From the NCBI GenBank assembly GCA_035518635.1, contig DATIXI010000020.1, forward strand, positions 49,630 to 113,629: 64,000 nucleotides of DNA, in the 5' to 3' direction. Both the position numbers and the translations under genes were made by a program. This document shows, piece after piece, positions 25,201 to 33,569 of this stretch. Numbering within the stretch: the stretch's first letter is position 1; each line of letters begins with the position of its first letter. The stretch comes from AC-32 sp035518635. Lineage in GTDB: Bacteria > Actinomycetota > Thermoleophilia > Gaiellales > Gaiellaceae. Below the pieces are notes generated by a model. That model was not told the DNA's origin. It saw nothing but the letters and a program-made list of their open reading frames with translations, and made no database searches.

Positions 25201-26451
25201 TCAGGTCCGGACGACTTCGCAGCTGAGCCCGTCGGGCACCCGGTGGGCGCGGCGGGTGTAGTGCACGCGCAACGCGGCTCCCGGCTCAACGTGCACGGTG
25301 TCGGGAAGCACCCACACCGAGGTCGCCCAGCTGGAAGTCGGCCAGGTCCAGGGATCCAGCGTGTGGGCGATCGCCCCGTGCAAGGCAGCGCTGAACGTGA
25401 CGGCAACCGCATTCACGGCGCCCGGGGCGTCGACCACCAGGTCGGCCGAGGAACACACCGATGCCTCCGAGAAGCCGGTGAGGTCGATCGTGGCGAGGGC
25501 GACCGGCGGCCCGACCTGCGGCCAGGTCGCGGCCACCTCCGCCTCGGTGGGCATGTTGACCGGGCCCGGAACGGCGGCCTCGAGAAGCGGCTGGAACTCC
25601 ATGCCGTACAGCTCCCGCCAGCGGTCGACGGCGGCACGGCCGATCGCGCGCTGCCTGGCCTCGCCTTCCGGGAGCAGAAGCGGCCGCGCGAGCAGCGTGA
25701 GCTCGTGCGGGATCAGCCGCGCGTCGGGCTTCAGCAGGCGGCGGCGGGCGTCGAGCGTCGTCTCGAGGATCTCCTCCTCCAGCGGCTCGTTCCCGATGAT
25801 CTCCGCCACCAGCAGGTCGGCCCGCTCCGGCAGGTCGACCGTTCTCGACCAGCCGCGGATCAGGGTGACCGTCTCCTGCACGCGGTTGGCGGCGAACACC
25901 CGCTCGGCCGCGTCGGCGATGTCGCTGCCCTCGACCGCGTAGACGCGCCGGGCTCCTGCGCGGACCGCGGCGACGGCGAGCACCCCGCTCCCGGTGCCGA
26001 TGTCGAGCACGACGTCCCCCGGTCGCACCGCCTCGGCGATTGCGGCGAGGTAGTCACGCGTCCTGCGGTCGTCGTGCAGCATGCGAGCGTGCTCCACCGG
26101 GTCGGCCCAGCCGCTCGTCGGCCCGCCGTCCGCCCCCGGCCGTACGAGCGCGCCCTCCTCGAGCAGCAGGTTGACGACGTGCATCGTCGGCGCGAAATCC
26201 GTCGAGCGCCGTTCCCGCTCGAGCCGCTCGATCGCCTCGCCGAGGGCCAGCGGCTCGGAGAACAACGACAGGGTCGCGAACCCCCTCGGGCCGAGGTCGA
26301 CCACCGTCCCGTCCGGCGAGTCGAGCAGGACGTGACCTGCGGCGTCGAACCGCGTGCGGACGCCCGGCGCGAGCTGCAGGAGCGTCTTCGGCGAGAGTGC
26401 CTCGTTGAAGGGCGCCCCGGCTTCGGCCGCGGCGCCCGCCTCAGAGGCCAC
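25201..26451 (-). CDS. PqqD/RRE-like domain fused to PRMT-like arginine methyltransferase
   Basis: Protein of 416 residues. Residues about 20-105 resemble PqqD (LAPGVRTRF...HVLLDSPDGTVVDLG, then a helical part ending NLLLEEGALV), the peptide-binding RRE fold of RiPP pathways. The second part is a SAM-methyltransferase: motif I VVLDIGTGSGVLAVAAV (147-163), acidic Glu174, and EIIGNEPLEEEI, in which Glu217 and Glu226 have the nine-residue spacing of the PRMT double-E loop, followed by LLKPDARLIPHELTL. This fits arginine N-methylation, but the THW loop is not recognisable. GTG start by default; no clear ribosome-binding site. An Arg-rich small ORF lies 59 nt upstream. Confidence 0.8.
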   Translation of the reverse strand: MASEAGAAAEAGAPFNEALSPKTLLQLAPGVRTRFDAAGHVLLDSPDGTVVDLGPRGFATLSLFSEPLALGEAIERLERERRSTDFAPTMHVVNLLLEEGALVRPGADGGPTSGWADPVEHARMLHDDRRTRDYLAAIAEAVRPGDVVLDIGTGSGVLAVAAVRAGARRVYAVEGSDIADAAERVFAANRVQETVTLIRGWSRTVDLPERADLLVAEIIGNEPLEEEILETTLDARRRLLKPDARLIPHELTLLARPLLLPEGEARQRAIGRAAVDRWRELYGMEFQPLLEAAVPGPVNMPTEAEVAATWPQVGPPVALATIDLTGFSEASVCSSADLVVDAPGAVNAVAVTFSAALHGAIAHTLDPWTWPTSSWATSVWVLPDTVHVEPGAALRVHYTRRAHRVPDGLSCEVVRT

Positions 26452-26510
26452 GCGGTCGCCGCAGGAAGCCGGGCCGCCCGTAGCCGAGAAGCCCGGCGTC
26501 CCGTCCGTTC

Positions 26511-26576
26511 TCAGACGCGGCGGCGCACGACACGCCGGCTCGTGCGTCTTGCCACTCGTCGCTCTGTACCCAACAT
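26511..26576 (-). CDS. putative 21-residue Arg-rich peptide
   Basis: Short ORF with a strong start: GGAGG (26583-26587, minus strand), six-base spacer, ATG at 26576, stop TGA at 26511. The peptide begins MLGTERRVARRTSRR and has nine Arg in 21 residues, in RR and RRR clusters. It lies between the DUF6325 gene and the PRMT-like gene on the same strand, 59 nt before the latter. It could be a substrate or precursor of that enzyme, a leader peptide, or a chance ORF; Arg-rich chance ORFs are common in DNA this GC-rich, so the ribosome-binding site and location are the only support. Confidence 0.4.
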   Translation of the reverse strand: MLGTERRVARRTSRRVVRRRV

Positions 26577-26617
26577 CTCACACCTCCGTGTGTTCGATCG
26601 AAGCGTAGACGCGCGGA

Positions 26618-27142
26618 TCAGGCCCGCGTCGCCTGGGCTCTCCGTGCGAGCTTGTTCATCTGCTCGGCCTCGTCACGGCCGATGAGGCCGATCTCGGCGA
26701 GGTCGAGCGGGCTGATGAAGCCGTCCGCGATCCGGAAGCCCCCCGCGCGCGCGACCGCGTCACGCAGCGGAACGATCCAGCGGTGCTCGATCAGGAACAG
26801 CGCTGCGGCCGAGTCGTTGGGAATCTCCTCGATCACGTCCCAGGCGTCCTCCGGCTCGTCACCGATCTCGATCTCGCTACCTGCGGTCGGGGTCTCCTCT
26901 CCCTCGATGTCGAAGTTGAGCAGGGAGGCCACCGTGCTGCCGGCCTCTATCGCCTCCTCCTGGGTCATGTTGCCGATGTGCGCGATCTCCACGTTGCCGT
27001 CCGCGTCCTTGTAGACGGCGAGCGCGTCGAGCACTCCGATCGTGTCGCTCTCGCGGAGCTTCTCGAGCTCGTCGAGGATCTCGCCGCGGAAGTCCGGGTG
27101 CTCGAACCCGACGACGATCAGCTGTACCGGTCCGATTGGCAT
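26618..27142 (-). CDS. DUF6325 family protein
   Basis: Acidic protein of 174 residues starting MPIGPVQLIVVGFEHPDFRG, then TIGVLDALAVYKDADGNVEI and the conserved end AAALFLIEHRWIVPLRDAVARAGG. These are DUF6325 features; function unknown, but the family is widespread in actinobacteria next to SHOCT and other stress-type genes. A homologue is at 48.4 kb. ATG 27142 has GGGAG upstream. The palindrome at 27219-27232 is centred 83 bp upstream of the start. Confidence 0.85.
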   Translation of the reverse strand: MPIGPVQLIVVGFEHPDFRGEILDELEKLRESDTIGVLDALAVYKDADGNVEIAHIGNMTQEEAIEAGSTVASLLNFDIEGEETPTAGSEIEIGDEPEDAWDVIEEIPNDSAAALFLIEHRWIVPLRDAVARAGGFRIADGFISPLDLAEIGLIGRDEAEQMNKLARRAQATRA

Positions 27143-27153
27143 AGCTCTCCCTT

Positions 27154-27168
27154 GGTCGAAATTTCGCC
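27154..27168. promoter_or_regulatory. dyad GGTCGAAATTTCGCC in the DUF6325 leader
   Basis: GGTCGAAATTTCGCC is nearly self-complementary and lies 12 bp upstream of the DUF6325 ATG. A close relative, GGTCGAAACTTCGACC, lies 2 bp before the ATG of the small protein at 47713. The two genes also share the 14-bp palindrome further upstream, so this may be a second common control element; the other two palindrome copies lack it. Confidence 0.35.
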
Positions 27169-27218
27169 GCCTCCCATTCTGCAGCAGCGGCGCCGCGCGA
27201 CCTCACCTGCGTACGCGA

Positions 27219-27232
27219 TTCACCCGGGTGAA
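27219..27232. promoter_or_regulatory. palindrome TTCACCCGGGTGAA, copy 1
   Basis: Perfect 14-bp dyad, centred 83 bp upstream of the DUF6325 start on the minus strand. One of four copies in the window, all intergenic. Starting 53 bases downstream of the palindrome on the minus strand is AGAATGG, also present at the same place after copy 2, a candidate -10 region. Confidence 0.65.
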
Positions 27233-27299
27233 CGATCGTCAGCCGGAGCGAGAAGAGGCCGAGAAGGCACCTGCGACGGCGTGGCCGGCAGATCGGGAA

Positions 27300-27337
27300 C
27301 TGAGGCGGCCACCCGGCGACTCCGGTGGCCGCCTCAG
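27300..27337. other. long GC-rich stem-loop in intergenic region
   Basis: CTGAGGCGGCCACC (27300-27313) is exactly complementary to GGTGGCCGCCTCAG (27324-27337); two further pairs form after a one-base bulge, leaving a five-base loop. Neither neighbouring gene ends here (both point away), so it is not an ordinary terminator of an annotated gene. It could be part of the leader of the gene at 27455, the end of an unannotated small RNA, or a protein-binding dyad. Confidence 0.5.
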
Positions 27338-27454
27338 CACGCCAGTCGACAGCCGCGTATCGTCCTCGTCGCGACCAGTCCAGGAGGCGAAGAGCACTGA
27401 GCGGCGGACGATGTCTTACGAGGTTGGACAGCAGTCGCTAGGGATTAGCGCGCC

Positions 27455-28621
27455 TTGACAGACGTTGCTCCCGAGCCGATGGTAGAGGTCTCCCCGCCGA
27501 AGCACCGGCGGCTCCTCAAGATCGTCGCGTGGCTGGTCGGGCTGGCGCTCTTCTGGCTCCTGCTGCAGCTGCTCGGAGTGAGCGTCTGGGACTGGCTGAA
27601 GAGCTTCTGGGACGAGCTCAAGGCCATGCCGACGGGCTACACCGCCGCGGCGCTGGTCTTCCAGACCGGCCAGACCGTCTTCGCCGGCCTCTCCTACTAC
27701 GGGATTCTGAAGGCGGCCTACAAGGACGAGGTTCAGCTCTGGCCGGTCATCGCCGCGTACGCGGTCGGCGTGGCGATGAACGGCTTCCTGCCGGCCAACA
27801 TCGGCACCTTCGTGACGCTCTTCATGTTCGTGGCGATCATCCCCAGCTGCACCATTGCGGGTGCCATCGCCGCGTACCTCGTCCAGAAGATCTTCTTCAC
27901 GCTCGCCGGGACGTTCGTCTACCTCTACATGTTCCTCAGTGTGCCGGGCGCCTTCGACATCAGCTTCGGCAACCTGACCTCGCACCCGGGGCTCACCCTG
28001 ATCGTCGTGGCAGGGGCCGTGGTGCTGATACTCATCCTCGGCCGGATCTTCTGGCGCCAGGTGAAGAAGCTCTGGGCCCAGGCGAAGAAGGGCGGCGTGA
28101 TCCTCTCGACGCCGAAGCGCTACCTCAAGTGGTCCTTCCTGCCCTCGTTCCTCTCGTGGCTCTGCAAGCTCACCGTGATCGGCATCTTCCTGGCCGCTTT
28201 TGCGATCCCGGTGACGTTCGAGTCGATCATGTGGGTCGTCGGCTCGGGCTCGCTGGCGAACGTCGCGTCCTTCACGCCGGGGGCGGTCGGGATCACGCAG
28301 GCCACCAACGCGCTCGCCCTCAAGGACTGCTGCAACGTGCCGCACGGCCAGGCCGTCGACTACTCGACCGCCCAGCAGCTGATCACGACCGCCTGGAACC
28401 AGGTCGTCGCCATCGTGCTCGTCTGCTGGGTCTTCGGCTGGCACGGGGGAAAGCAGCTCGTCGGACAGTCGTACACGGACGCGAAGGTCAGGACCACCGA
28501 GATGAAAGAGGAGCGCAAGGAGAAGAGGGCGCAGAAGAAGGCGGACCGGGCGGCCGAGAAGGAGGGAAAGCGGCGGGCCAAGGACGAAGAGGCGCGAGGC
28601 GACGGCTCGAGCCAGGCCTGA
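27455..28621 (+). CDS. flippase-like / lysylphosphatidylglycerol-synthase-type (UPF0104) membrane protein
   Basis: Protein of 388 residues with about seven to eight helices, first at LLKIVAWLVGLALFWLLLQL. Pattern resembles the LPG synthase TM region/UPF0104 family: VIAAYAVGVAMNGFLPANIGTFV and GSGSLANVASFTPGAVGITQATN correspond to its two conserved Gly/Asn/Pro loops. Such proteins are linked to lipid or polyprenyl-glycan flipping. The last 50 residues are a Lys/Arg/Glu-rich cytosolic tail. Start is TTG 27455 or ATG 27479; neither has a clear ribosome-binding site. Confidence 0.78.
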   Translation: MTDVAPEPMVEVSPPKHRRLLKIVAWLVGLALFWLLLQLLGVSVWDWLKSFWDELKAMPTGYTAAALVFQTGQTVFAGLSYYGILKAAYKDEVQLWPVIAAYAVGVAMNGFLPANIGTFVTLFMFVAIIPSCTIAGAIAAYLVQKIFFTLAGTFVYLYMFLSVPGAFDISFGNLTSHPGLTLIVVAGAVVLILILGRIFWRQVKKLWAQAKKGGVILSTPKRYLKWSFLPSFLSWLCKLTVIGIFLAAFAIPVTFESIMWVVGSGSLANVASFTPGAVGITQATNALALKDCCNVPHGQAVDYSTAQQLITTAWNQVVAIVLVCWVFGWHGGKQLVGQSYTDAKVRTTEMKEERKEKRAQKKADRAAEKEGKRRAKDEEARGDGSSQA

Positions 28622-28630
28622 GCTGCGCCC

Positions 28631-29287
28631 TCAGACCGAGAGCGTGACCGGCAGCGTCAGCGTCCAGACGGCGGTTCCGATGAAAATCACCCAGCCGAGC
28701 GCGAGCAGCACCTCGCGCTGGCCCAGCGAGCGAATCTTCGTCGCAATGGCGGCGAAGAACAGTGAAGTAGCGAAGAGGACGAGGGCCAGGAGGTAGTCGT
28801 CGGCGTGCTGCAGGTCCTTGTCCCCGGCAGCCGAGTGAACCTGCGCGACGGCCGTCAGGCGCTCGCTCTTGACGGCCTCTGCGACCCGGTACTGCGGCAT
28901 CGCAAACGGAGTCAACGGGGCACCCGGGTTTGTCAGCGGTCTCCTGGCAAGCCAGGCGTTGAACGCCGGCTTGAACTCCGGACGGAAGCGCTCCCGGTAG
29001 AAGCGGGCGAGCTCCGGCTTCCCGCCGACCGTCGCGTCGACCCACTGGACGAAGGTCGCGATGTCCACCTGGGTGAGCTGACCCGCACGGGAGAACGCCT
29101 CGGACGACTGCGTGCGCGCGGTGTTCGCCTTGCCGGACGCACGAGTCTGCTCGACTCTCCAGCGAGTCGACTCGGACGTGCTCCAGGCGGTTGCCACCGC
29201 AGCGACCGCGAGCAGGATCGTGCCCAGGAGCTCGACGCGGCGCTCCCTTTTCGCCGCGGCATCCGTCGAGTCGCTAGCTGAAGACAT
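28631..29287 (-). CDS. DUF4337-like membrane protein
   Basis: Protein of 218 residues: one N-terminal helix (LLGTILLAVAAVATAWSTSES), a long extracytoplasmic or cytosolic domain (residues 40-165) rich in charged residues, and two C-terminal helices (DYLLALVLFATSLFFAAIATK and EVLLALGWVIFIGTAVWTLT). Layout resembles DUF4337 proteins; no function known. ATG 29287 overlaps the upstream gene end by 14 nt, so it is the last gene of a three-gene minus-strand operon. Confidence 0.7.
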   Translation of the reverse strand: MSSASDSTDAAAKRERRVELLGTILLAVAAVATAWSTSESTRWRVEQTRASGKANTARTQSSEAFSRAGQLTQVDIATFVQWVDATVGGKPELARFYRERFRPEFKPAFNAWLARRPLTNPGAPLTPFAMPQYRVAEAVKSERLTAVAQVHSAAGDKDLQHADDYLLALVLFATSLFFAAIATKIRSLGQREVLLALGWVIFIGTAVWTLTLPVTLSV

Positions 29288-29951
29288 TCACCGCCCGCGC
29301 GATCACGAGGCCCACGACGACCAGCGACAGCAGCGACTGGAGCGCCATGGTGAGCTTCGCCCAACGGGCCATGGGCATCACGTCCGTCGGGCTGAAGGCC
29401 GTGCTCGTGGTCAGGCCGAGGATCAGGTAGTCGACGAAAACCGGCCGCCAGCCAGGCGGGGCGAGCTCGGGGCTCATCTGTTGCGTGAAGGCGAAGTCCG
29501 GGAACTCGCGCTCATGGCGGAAGCGCGCCAGCGGGCCGCCGCTGTCCAGCATCCAGTAGAGCAGGCTGAAGACGAGCACGTTGCCGAGCCAGATCAACGC
29601 ACCAGAGGCCAGGAGCGAGCTTGCCGAGTCGGTCACCTTCCCTCCACGGATCAGCTCGGTGATGAGCACGATCGCCGACACCAGGGCCGCCACGAGCAGT
29701 GCCAGAACGAGCGCGATCGAGAGCCGCCGCAGCCACCGCCCACGGCCGGATACGCGGGCCGGATCCGCGATCAGCAGCACGACGAGCAAGGCGATCTCGA
29801 CGCTGGGGACCACCCAGGGCGAGCCCAGCGACTCCCGGTGCGGCTCGGCGACCCGCAGGACGATCGTGATCGCGATGAAGAACAGGAGCGCCAGCGCGAT
29901 CGGCCAGCGCGGCTCGACGAAGGCCGGATCGCGACCCTGTTGCTCGCTCAT
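29274..29951 (-). CDS. DUF1345-like / channel-like membrane protein
   Basis: Protein of 225 residues with six hydrophobic segments. The C-terminal YLILGLTTSTAFSPTDVMPM followed by MALQSLLSLVVVGLVIARAVN resembles the last two helices of DUF1345 proteins and the pore-helix/TM2 arrangement of two-TM ion channels, though no TVGYG filter is present. Transport of an ion is an inference. ATG overlaps the GAP-family stop by 4 nt. Confidence 0.68.
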   Translation of the reverse strand: MSEQQGRDPAFVEPRWPIALALLFFIAITIVLRVAEPHRESLGSPWVVPSVEIALLVVLLIADPARVSGRGRWLRRLSIALVLALLVAALVSAIVLITELIRGGKVTDSASSLLASGALIWLGNVLVFSLLYWMLDSGGPLARFRHEREFPDFAFTQQMSPELAPPGWRPVFVDYLILGLTTSTAFSPTDVMPMARWAKLTMALQSLLSLVVVGLVIARAVNVFS

Positions 29952-30625
29952 GAGCTGAACCCGCTGATCGCATCGCCGATCAGCTTCGCGCCGAGGGCGA
30001 GCAGGAGCACGGTCATGATCGCGGCATTATGCGCGGCGGTCCAGACCTTGAGCCGCTCGAGCTGCGCCGCTGCCCGCTCTCCCACCACGAGGTAGATCCC
30101 GAGCAGCGTGAGGATGCCGAGCGAGCCGATCAGGACGAACACCGCGAGCGCCAGGACCTCCTGTCCGTCCGAGAGCGTGGCCTCGGCGATCGCGAGGGCA
30201 CCGGCGACGGTGAGGACGAGGTTCTTCGGGTTGACCGCCGAGAGGACGACGCCCGCACCGAACGACCTCCCGGTGGTGAAGTCGTCGACCCTGTCCATCC
30301 AGCCCGGCATCTCGGCCTCGTCGCCGCGCTTCGGCCGGCCGAGCCAGGTACGCACAGCGAGCAGGATGAAGGCCAGCCCGAACAGGAGGTTGAGCACGTC
30401 CACCCACGTCGCCGGCGCGCCCGAGTCCTCGGTCGCGTTCCCGGTCGCAAGCACGAGCACGATCGCCCCGAGCACGGAGAGCCCTACGATCCAGCCGAAG
30501 GCGAACGCCGTGCCGTTCGTCCGGGCGCGCGGCGTCGCGAGCATCAGCACCATCGCGACGATCGGGATCGGGCTGATCGCGACCACGACCGCCAGCGGCA
30601 GGAAGTCGCCGACTGCCTGGCCCAC
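29948..30625 (-). CDS. GAP family (Sap-type) membrane protein
   Basis: Six-helix protein of 225 residues of the GAP/Sap family (LysE-like fold). Start QAVGDFLPLAVVVAISPIPIVA and VLSAVNPKNLVLTVAGALAI are the two conserved Pro/Asn motifs; the central cytosolic loop is GRPKRGDEAEMPGWMDRVDDF. Mycobacterial members help export glycopeptidolipid or sulfolipid-1. First gene of a three-gene operon; GTG start 30625. Paralogues lie at 32.0 and 43.4 kb. Confidence 0.85.
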   Translation of the reverse strand: MGQAVGDFLPLAVVVAISPIPIVAMVLMLATPRARTNGTAFAFGWIVGLSVLGAIVLVLATGNATEDSGAPATWVDVLNLLFGLAFILLAVRTWLGRPKRGDEAEMPGWMDRVDDFTTGRSFGAGVVLSAVNPKNLVLTVAGALAIAEATLSDGQEVLALAVFVLIGSLGILTLLGIYLVVGERAAAQLERLKVWTAAHNAAIMTVLLLALGAKLIGDAISGFSS

Positions 30626-30698
30626 GCCTACGTCACCCTCGAGCTGCGCGTCCAGGAGCCCACGACGGGCCGAGCCTAGTCGGACTTAGGGTCCGCTC

Positions 30699-31973
30699 GT
30701 GACCTGGACCCTCGCGACACTGGCCGTCGTCTTCCTCGCGTTCGCCGCGATCTCGGGCCGGCTCGAAGGGTCGCCGATCACCGCTCCGATGTTCTTCACG
30801 GCGGCCGGGCTGGCCGTCGGCGCCGATGCGCTCGGGCTCGTGGACCCCGCGCCCGCGGGAGAGACGGTCAAGCTCCTCGCCGAGGCGACCCTGACGCTCG
30901 TCCTGTTCGCCGACGCCTCGCGGATCGACCTGCGCGCGCTGCGCGGCGAACTCGCGGTCCCGGCCCGCCTGCTCGGCATCGGCCTTCCGCTGACGCTCCT
31001 CGCCGGGTTCCTGGCCGCCCTGGGGGTGCTCGGAAGCCTGGCCTGGCCCGAGGCGCTCGTCCTCGCGGTGATCCTCGCGCCGACCGACGCTGCGCTCGGG
31101 CAGGCGGTCGTGACGCTGCCCGAGCTGCCCTCGAGGATCCGCCAGGGCCTGAACGTCGAGAGCGGGCTCAACGACGGGATCTGCGTGCCGATCTTCTTCG
31201 TCGCATTGGCGATCGCCCGGGCAGAGGAGCACGCGATCGGCAACGGCGCAGCTGCGCGGCTCGTCGCCGAGGAGATCGGCTACGGGGTCCTGGCCGGAGC
31301 GATCGCCGGCACGGCGGCGGCCGCGATCATCCGGCTGGCCGCCGGCCGCGGGTTCGTCGGCCGCGACTGGCTCCAGATCGTGCCGCTCGCGGGCGCCGGG
31401 CTCGCGTACGGGATCGCGCAGCCGCTCGGCGGCTCCGGCTTCATCGCCGCGTTCACCGGCGGGCTCGTCTTCGGCGCCCTGAGGCAGCAGCAGGGAGGCG
31501 ACGTCGCCTATCTGATCGAGGAGGGAGGCGCGATCTTCAACGCCCTCACGTTCATCGTCTTCGGGGCGGTGCTGCTCGAGCCCACTCTGCACGAGGTGAC
31601 GTGGTCGGTCGCCCTCTACGCGGTGCTCAGTCTCACGCTCGTGCGGATGGTGCCCGTCGCGATCGGGATGCTCGGCACGCAGGCGAGACGGCCCACCGTC
31701 GGGTTCCTCGGCTGGTTCGGCCCGCGAGGCCTCGCGTCGATCGTGTTCGCGATCATCGTCATCGAGGAGGGCGGCCTCCCCCACGACGGAACGATGCTCA
31801 CCACCGTCTACCTGACGATCGGCCTTTCGGTGCTGCTGCACGGGCTGACGGCGGCGCCGCTCGCCGGGCGCTACGCACGCTGGTTCAAGAGGCACCCGCG
31901 GGAGACCCCTTCCCCGCTCGAGGCACCGGTGACCGAGGTCCGCTGGCGCCGCGGCTTTACTTCAGGCCGCTGA
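30699..31973 (+). CDS. CPA1-type Na+/H+ antiporter
   Basis: Antiporter of 424 residues, about twelve helices. CPA1 signatures: ITAPMFFTAAGLAVG, ATLTLVLFADASRID, AVILAPTDAALGQAVV (ion-binding Asp), GLNVESGLNDGICVPIFF and GWFGPRGLASIVFAIIV. No large C-terminal regulatory domain. Likely pH/Na+ homeostasis. GTG start 30699. Its last 17 nt overlap the convergent GAP-family gene. Confidence 0.93.
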   Translation: MTWTLATLAVVFLAFAAISGRLEGSPITAPMFFTAAGLAVGADALGLVDPAPAGETVKLLAEATLTLVLFADASRIDLRALRGELAVPARLLGIGLPLTLLAGFLAALGVLGSLAWPEALVLAVILAPTDAALGQAVVTLPELPSRIRQGLNVESGLNDGICVPIFFVALAIARAEEHAIGNGAAARLVAEEIGYGVLAGAIAGTAAAAIIRLAAGRGFVGRDWLQIVPLAGAGLAYGIAQPLGGSGFIAAFTGGLVFGALRQQQGGDVAYLIEEGGAIFNALTFIVFGAVLLEPTLHEVTWSVALYAVLSLTLVRMVPVAIGMLGTQARRPTVGFLGWFGPRGLASIVFAIIVIEEGGLPHDGTMLTTVYLTIGLSVLLHGLTAAPLAGRYARWFKRHPRETPSPLEAPVTEVRWRRGFTSGR

Positions 31974-32622
31974 TCCCATTGAAGAACAGCGAGATCGCAA
32001 GCGCGAGGATGATCACCGCCGCAACGTTCTTCGCGTTCCGCTCGAGCCAGCTCCTCGCCCCCTCGAGGACCCGCTTGGCGAAGTCCGGCGCCAGGATCAA
32101 CAGGACGATCGAGACGGCGAGGGGAAGCAGCGCGACCAGCGAGAAGAAAACCCAGTCGATGATGTACTGCCCCGTGCTCGGGTCGGTCTGAGAGATCGAC
32201 TTGAGCGCGATCGGGATGAACGCGCCGGCGTTCGCCAGGAGGGCGCCGCCGAGCACGACCGCGAGGTCACGGCTCTCGACGACCTTCTGGATCTGGTCGA
32301 TCGTGTCGGCCGCGCGCTTGGCGTTGGGCGGGCGGCGGAGGATCTTGATCGCGAGGATCACGAGCAGCGCGCCGGCGACGATGTCGAACCACAGGACCCA
32401 GGTCTTCGGCGTCGACGTGTGCGAGGCCGCCGAGTTGCCCAGCACGATCGCGGCGAGGACGCCGATGGCCAGGTTCGCCGTGAGCGCGCCGAGGTAGAAC
32501 CACATGCCCGTGCGCAGCGGCCGTTCTGCGACGACCAGCACGAGCACCGAGAACGAGAGCGTCGTCGGCGAGAGCATCGCAGCGAGCGCGGCGAGGACGA
32601 TCTCGTAGTCGGCGCCGCTCAC
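31957..32622 (-). CDS. GAP family (Sap-type) membrane protein
   Basis: Second GAP/Sap paralogue, 221 residues, six helices: ALAAMLSPTTLSFSVLVLVV near the start and LLANAGAFIPIALKSIS in the middle are the family motifs; loop RRPPNAKRAADTIDQIQ is cytosolic. Possibly envelope-lipid export, by analogy with mycobacterial Sap. ATG overlaps the YihY-like stop by 4 nt and it is the last gene of the long minus-strand operon from 43.3 kb. Confidence 0.83.
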   Translation of the reverse strand: MSGADYEIVLAALAAMLSPTTLSFSVLVLVVAERPLRTGMWFYLGALTANLAIGVLAAIVLGNSAASHTSTPKTWVLWFDIVAGALLVILAIKILRRPPNAKRAADTIDQIQKVVESRDLAVVLGGALLANAGAFIPIALKSISQTDPSTGQYIIDWVFFSLVALLPLAVSIVLLILAPDFAKRVLEGARSWLERNAKNVAAVIILALAISLFFNGISGLK

Positions 32623-33554
32623 GTGGGCGACCCTACTTCGTCGTCACGATGGCGTGTCCGCCGCTCGTACAGCGTCGCGTTGAGCGAGGCCGAGAGCACC
32701 ACCACCCGCCCGATGAAGAACAGCCCGAGCAGGATCGCCGCCGCAACCCCCAGCGCGCCGTAGGTGGTCGCCTTGTTCTGCAGCAGCTTGGTGAGGAAGT
32801 AGACGTTGAAGACCTGCACGCAGAGGATGCCGATGCCGAACACGAGCGAGCCCGGGATCAGGTCGTACCAGCGCGCGTCCGCGTGGGGAAGCGACAGGGA
32901 GACCCAGAGCCAGATCGCGGCGAACCCCAGCCCCGAGGCAAGCGTCGCGAACAGGCCGGGCAACGAGGTCTCGTGGCGAAGTGCGCCGACGGCGACGACG
33001 AGCAGGAACATCGCGGCGACCCCGACTGCGAAGACGCCCAGCGAGCGCATCTTGACCTTCACCGCCCGCCCCGAGTGCTCCCACGCGAGGGCGTGGACGA
33101 TCGAGACCGCACGGAGCAGGACCCGCGTCATGTACACGAGGATGAAGAAGGAGGTCAGCCCCACCCACGCGCTCGCGTGCTCCTTGGACGTGCTGGCGAC
33201 CTGGCTCGTCACGAGCCCGAGCAGCCCGACCGACCTCGCGATCTCCTTCGGGCTCTTGTTCGCCGCGTCCGAGGCCAGCCCCAGCACGGAGACGAGGAAG
33301 AACGCCAGTGGGAGGGTGAAGATGAAGAGCCGGTAGGCGAGGGCGCCCGAGAGGATGCCGCCGCCGATCTCGGAGTCCCGCTCGATCCACTCGAACCCGG
33401 TGTCGAGCACTGCCGAGCGTCCTCGCGCCTCCTCGACCCGGCCCGGCAGCGCACGACCGCGCTCGAGCCAGAGCGCGAACCGCTGGGCGAAGGTCCGCCT
33501 CGGAGGCGGCAGGTCGAGCGGCTCGCGCTCGTCGCGGCGGTCCGGCGAGGCCAT
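32619..33554 (-). CDS. YihY/BrkB (YhjD) family membrane protein
   Basis: Protein of 311 residues with six helices after a charged N-terminus. Family pattern: GGGILSGALAYRLFIFTLPLA, SAWVGLTSFFILVYMTRVLLRAV, and LPHADARWYDLIPGSLVFGIG. YihY/BrkB proteins are inner-membrane proteins of uncertain function, some linked to lipid transport. ATG start 33554, 15 nt after the sulfatase stop. Its end overlaps the GAP gene by 4 nt. Confidence 0.85.
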   Translation of the reverse strand: MASPDRRDEREPLDLPPPRRTFAQRFALWLERGRALPGRVEEARGRSAVLDTGFEWIERDSEIGGGILSGALAYRLFIFTLPLAFFLVSVLGLASDAANKSPKEIARSVGLLGLVTSQVASTSKEHASAWVGLTSFFILVYMTRVLLRAVSIVHALAWEHSGRAVKVKMRSLGVFAVGVAAMFLLVVAVGALRHETSLPGLFATLASGLGFAAIWLWVSLSLPHADARWYDLIPGSLVFGIGILCVQVFNVYFLTKLLQNKATTYGALGVAAAILLGLFFIGRVVVLSASLNATLYERRTRHRDDEVGSPT

Positions 33555-33569
33555 CCGCCTCAGCCTCGC

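Larger units (their letters stand above)
27143..27454. other. 312-bp divergent intergenic region
   Basis: Spacer between the DUF6325 gene (minus) and the flippase-like gene (plus). It holds, from left to right, a GGTCGAAATTTCGCC dyad-like element (27154-27168), an AGAATGG possible -10 (minus strand, near 27175), the TTCACCCGGGTGAA palindrome (27219-27232), a long hairpin (27300-27337) and an AGGAGG (27382-27387) without a convincing start codon after it. A 15-codon ORF from ATG 27411 ends TGA overlapping the next TTG start, possibly a leader peptide but without a ribosome-binding site. No larger gene is visible. Confidence 0.6.

Noticed and set aside
27411..27458. 15-codon ORF overlapping the TTG start at 27455
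   Set aside because: No ribosome-binding site at proper spacing; kept only as a remark in the intergenic entry.
28919..28932. GCACCCGGGTTTG resembling the palindrome
   Set aside because: Only half of the dyad matches and it lies inside a coding region.
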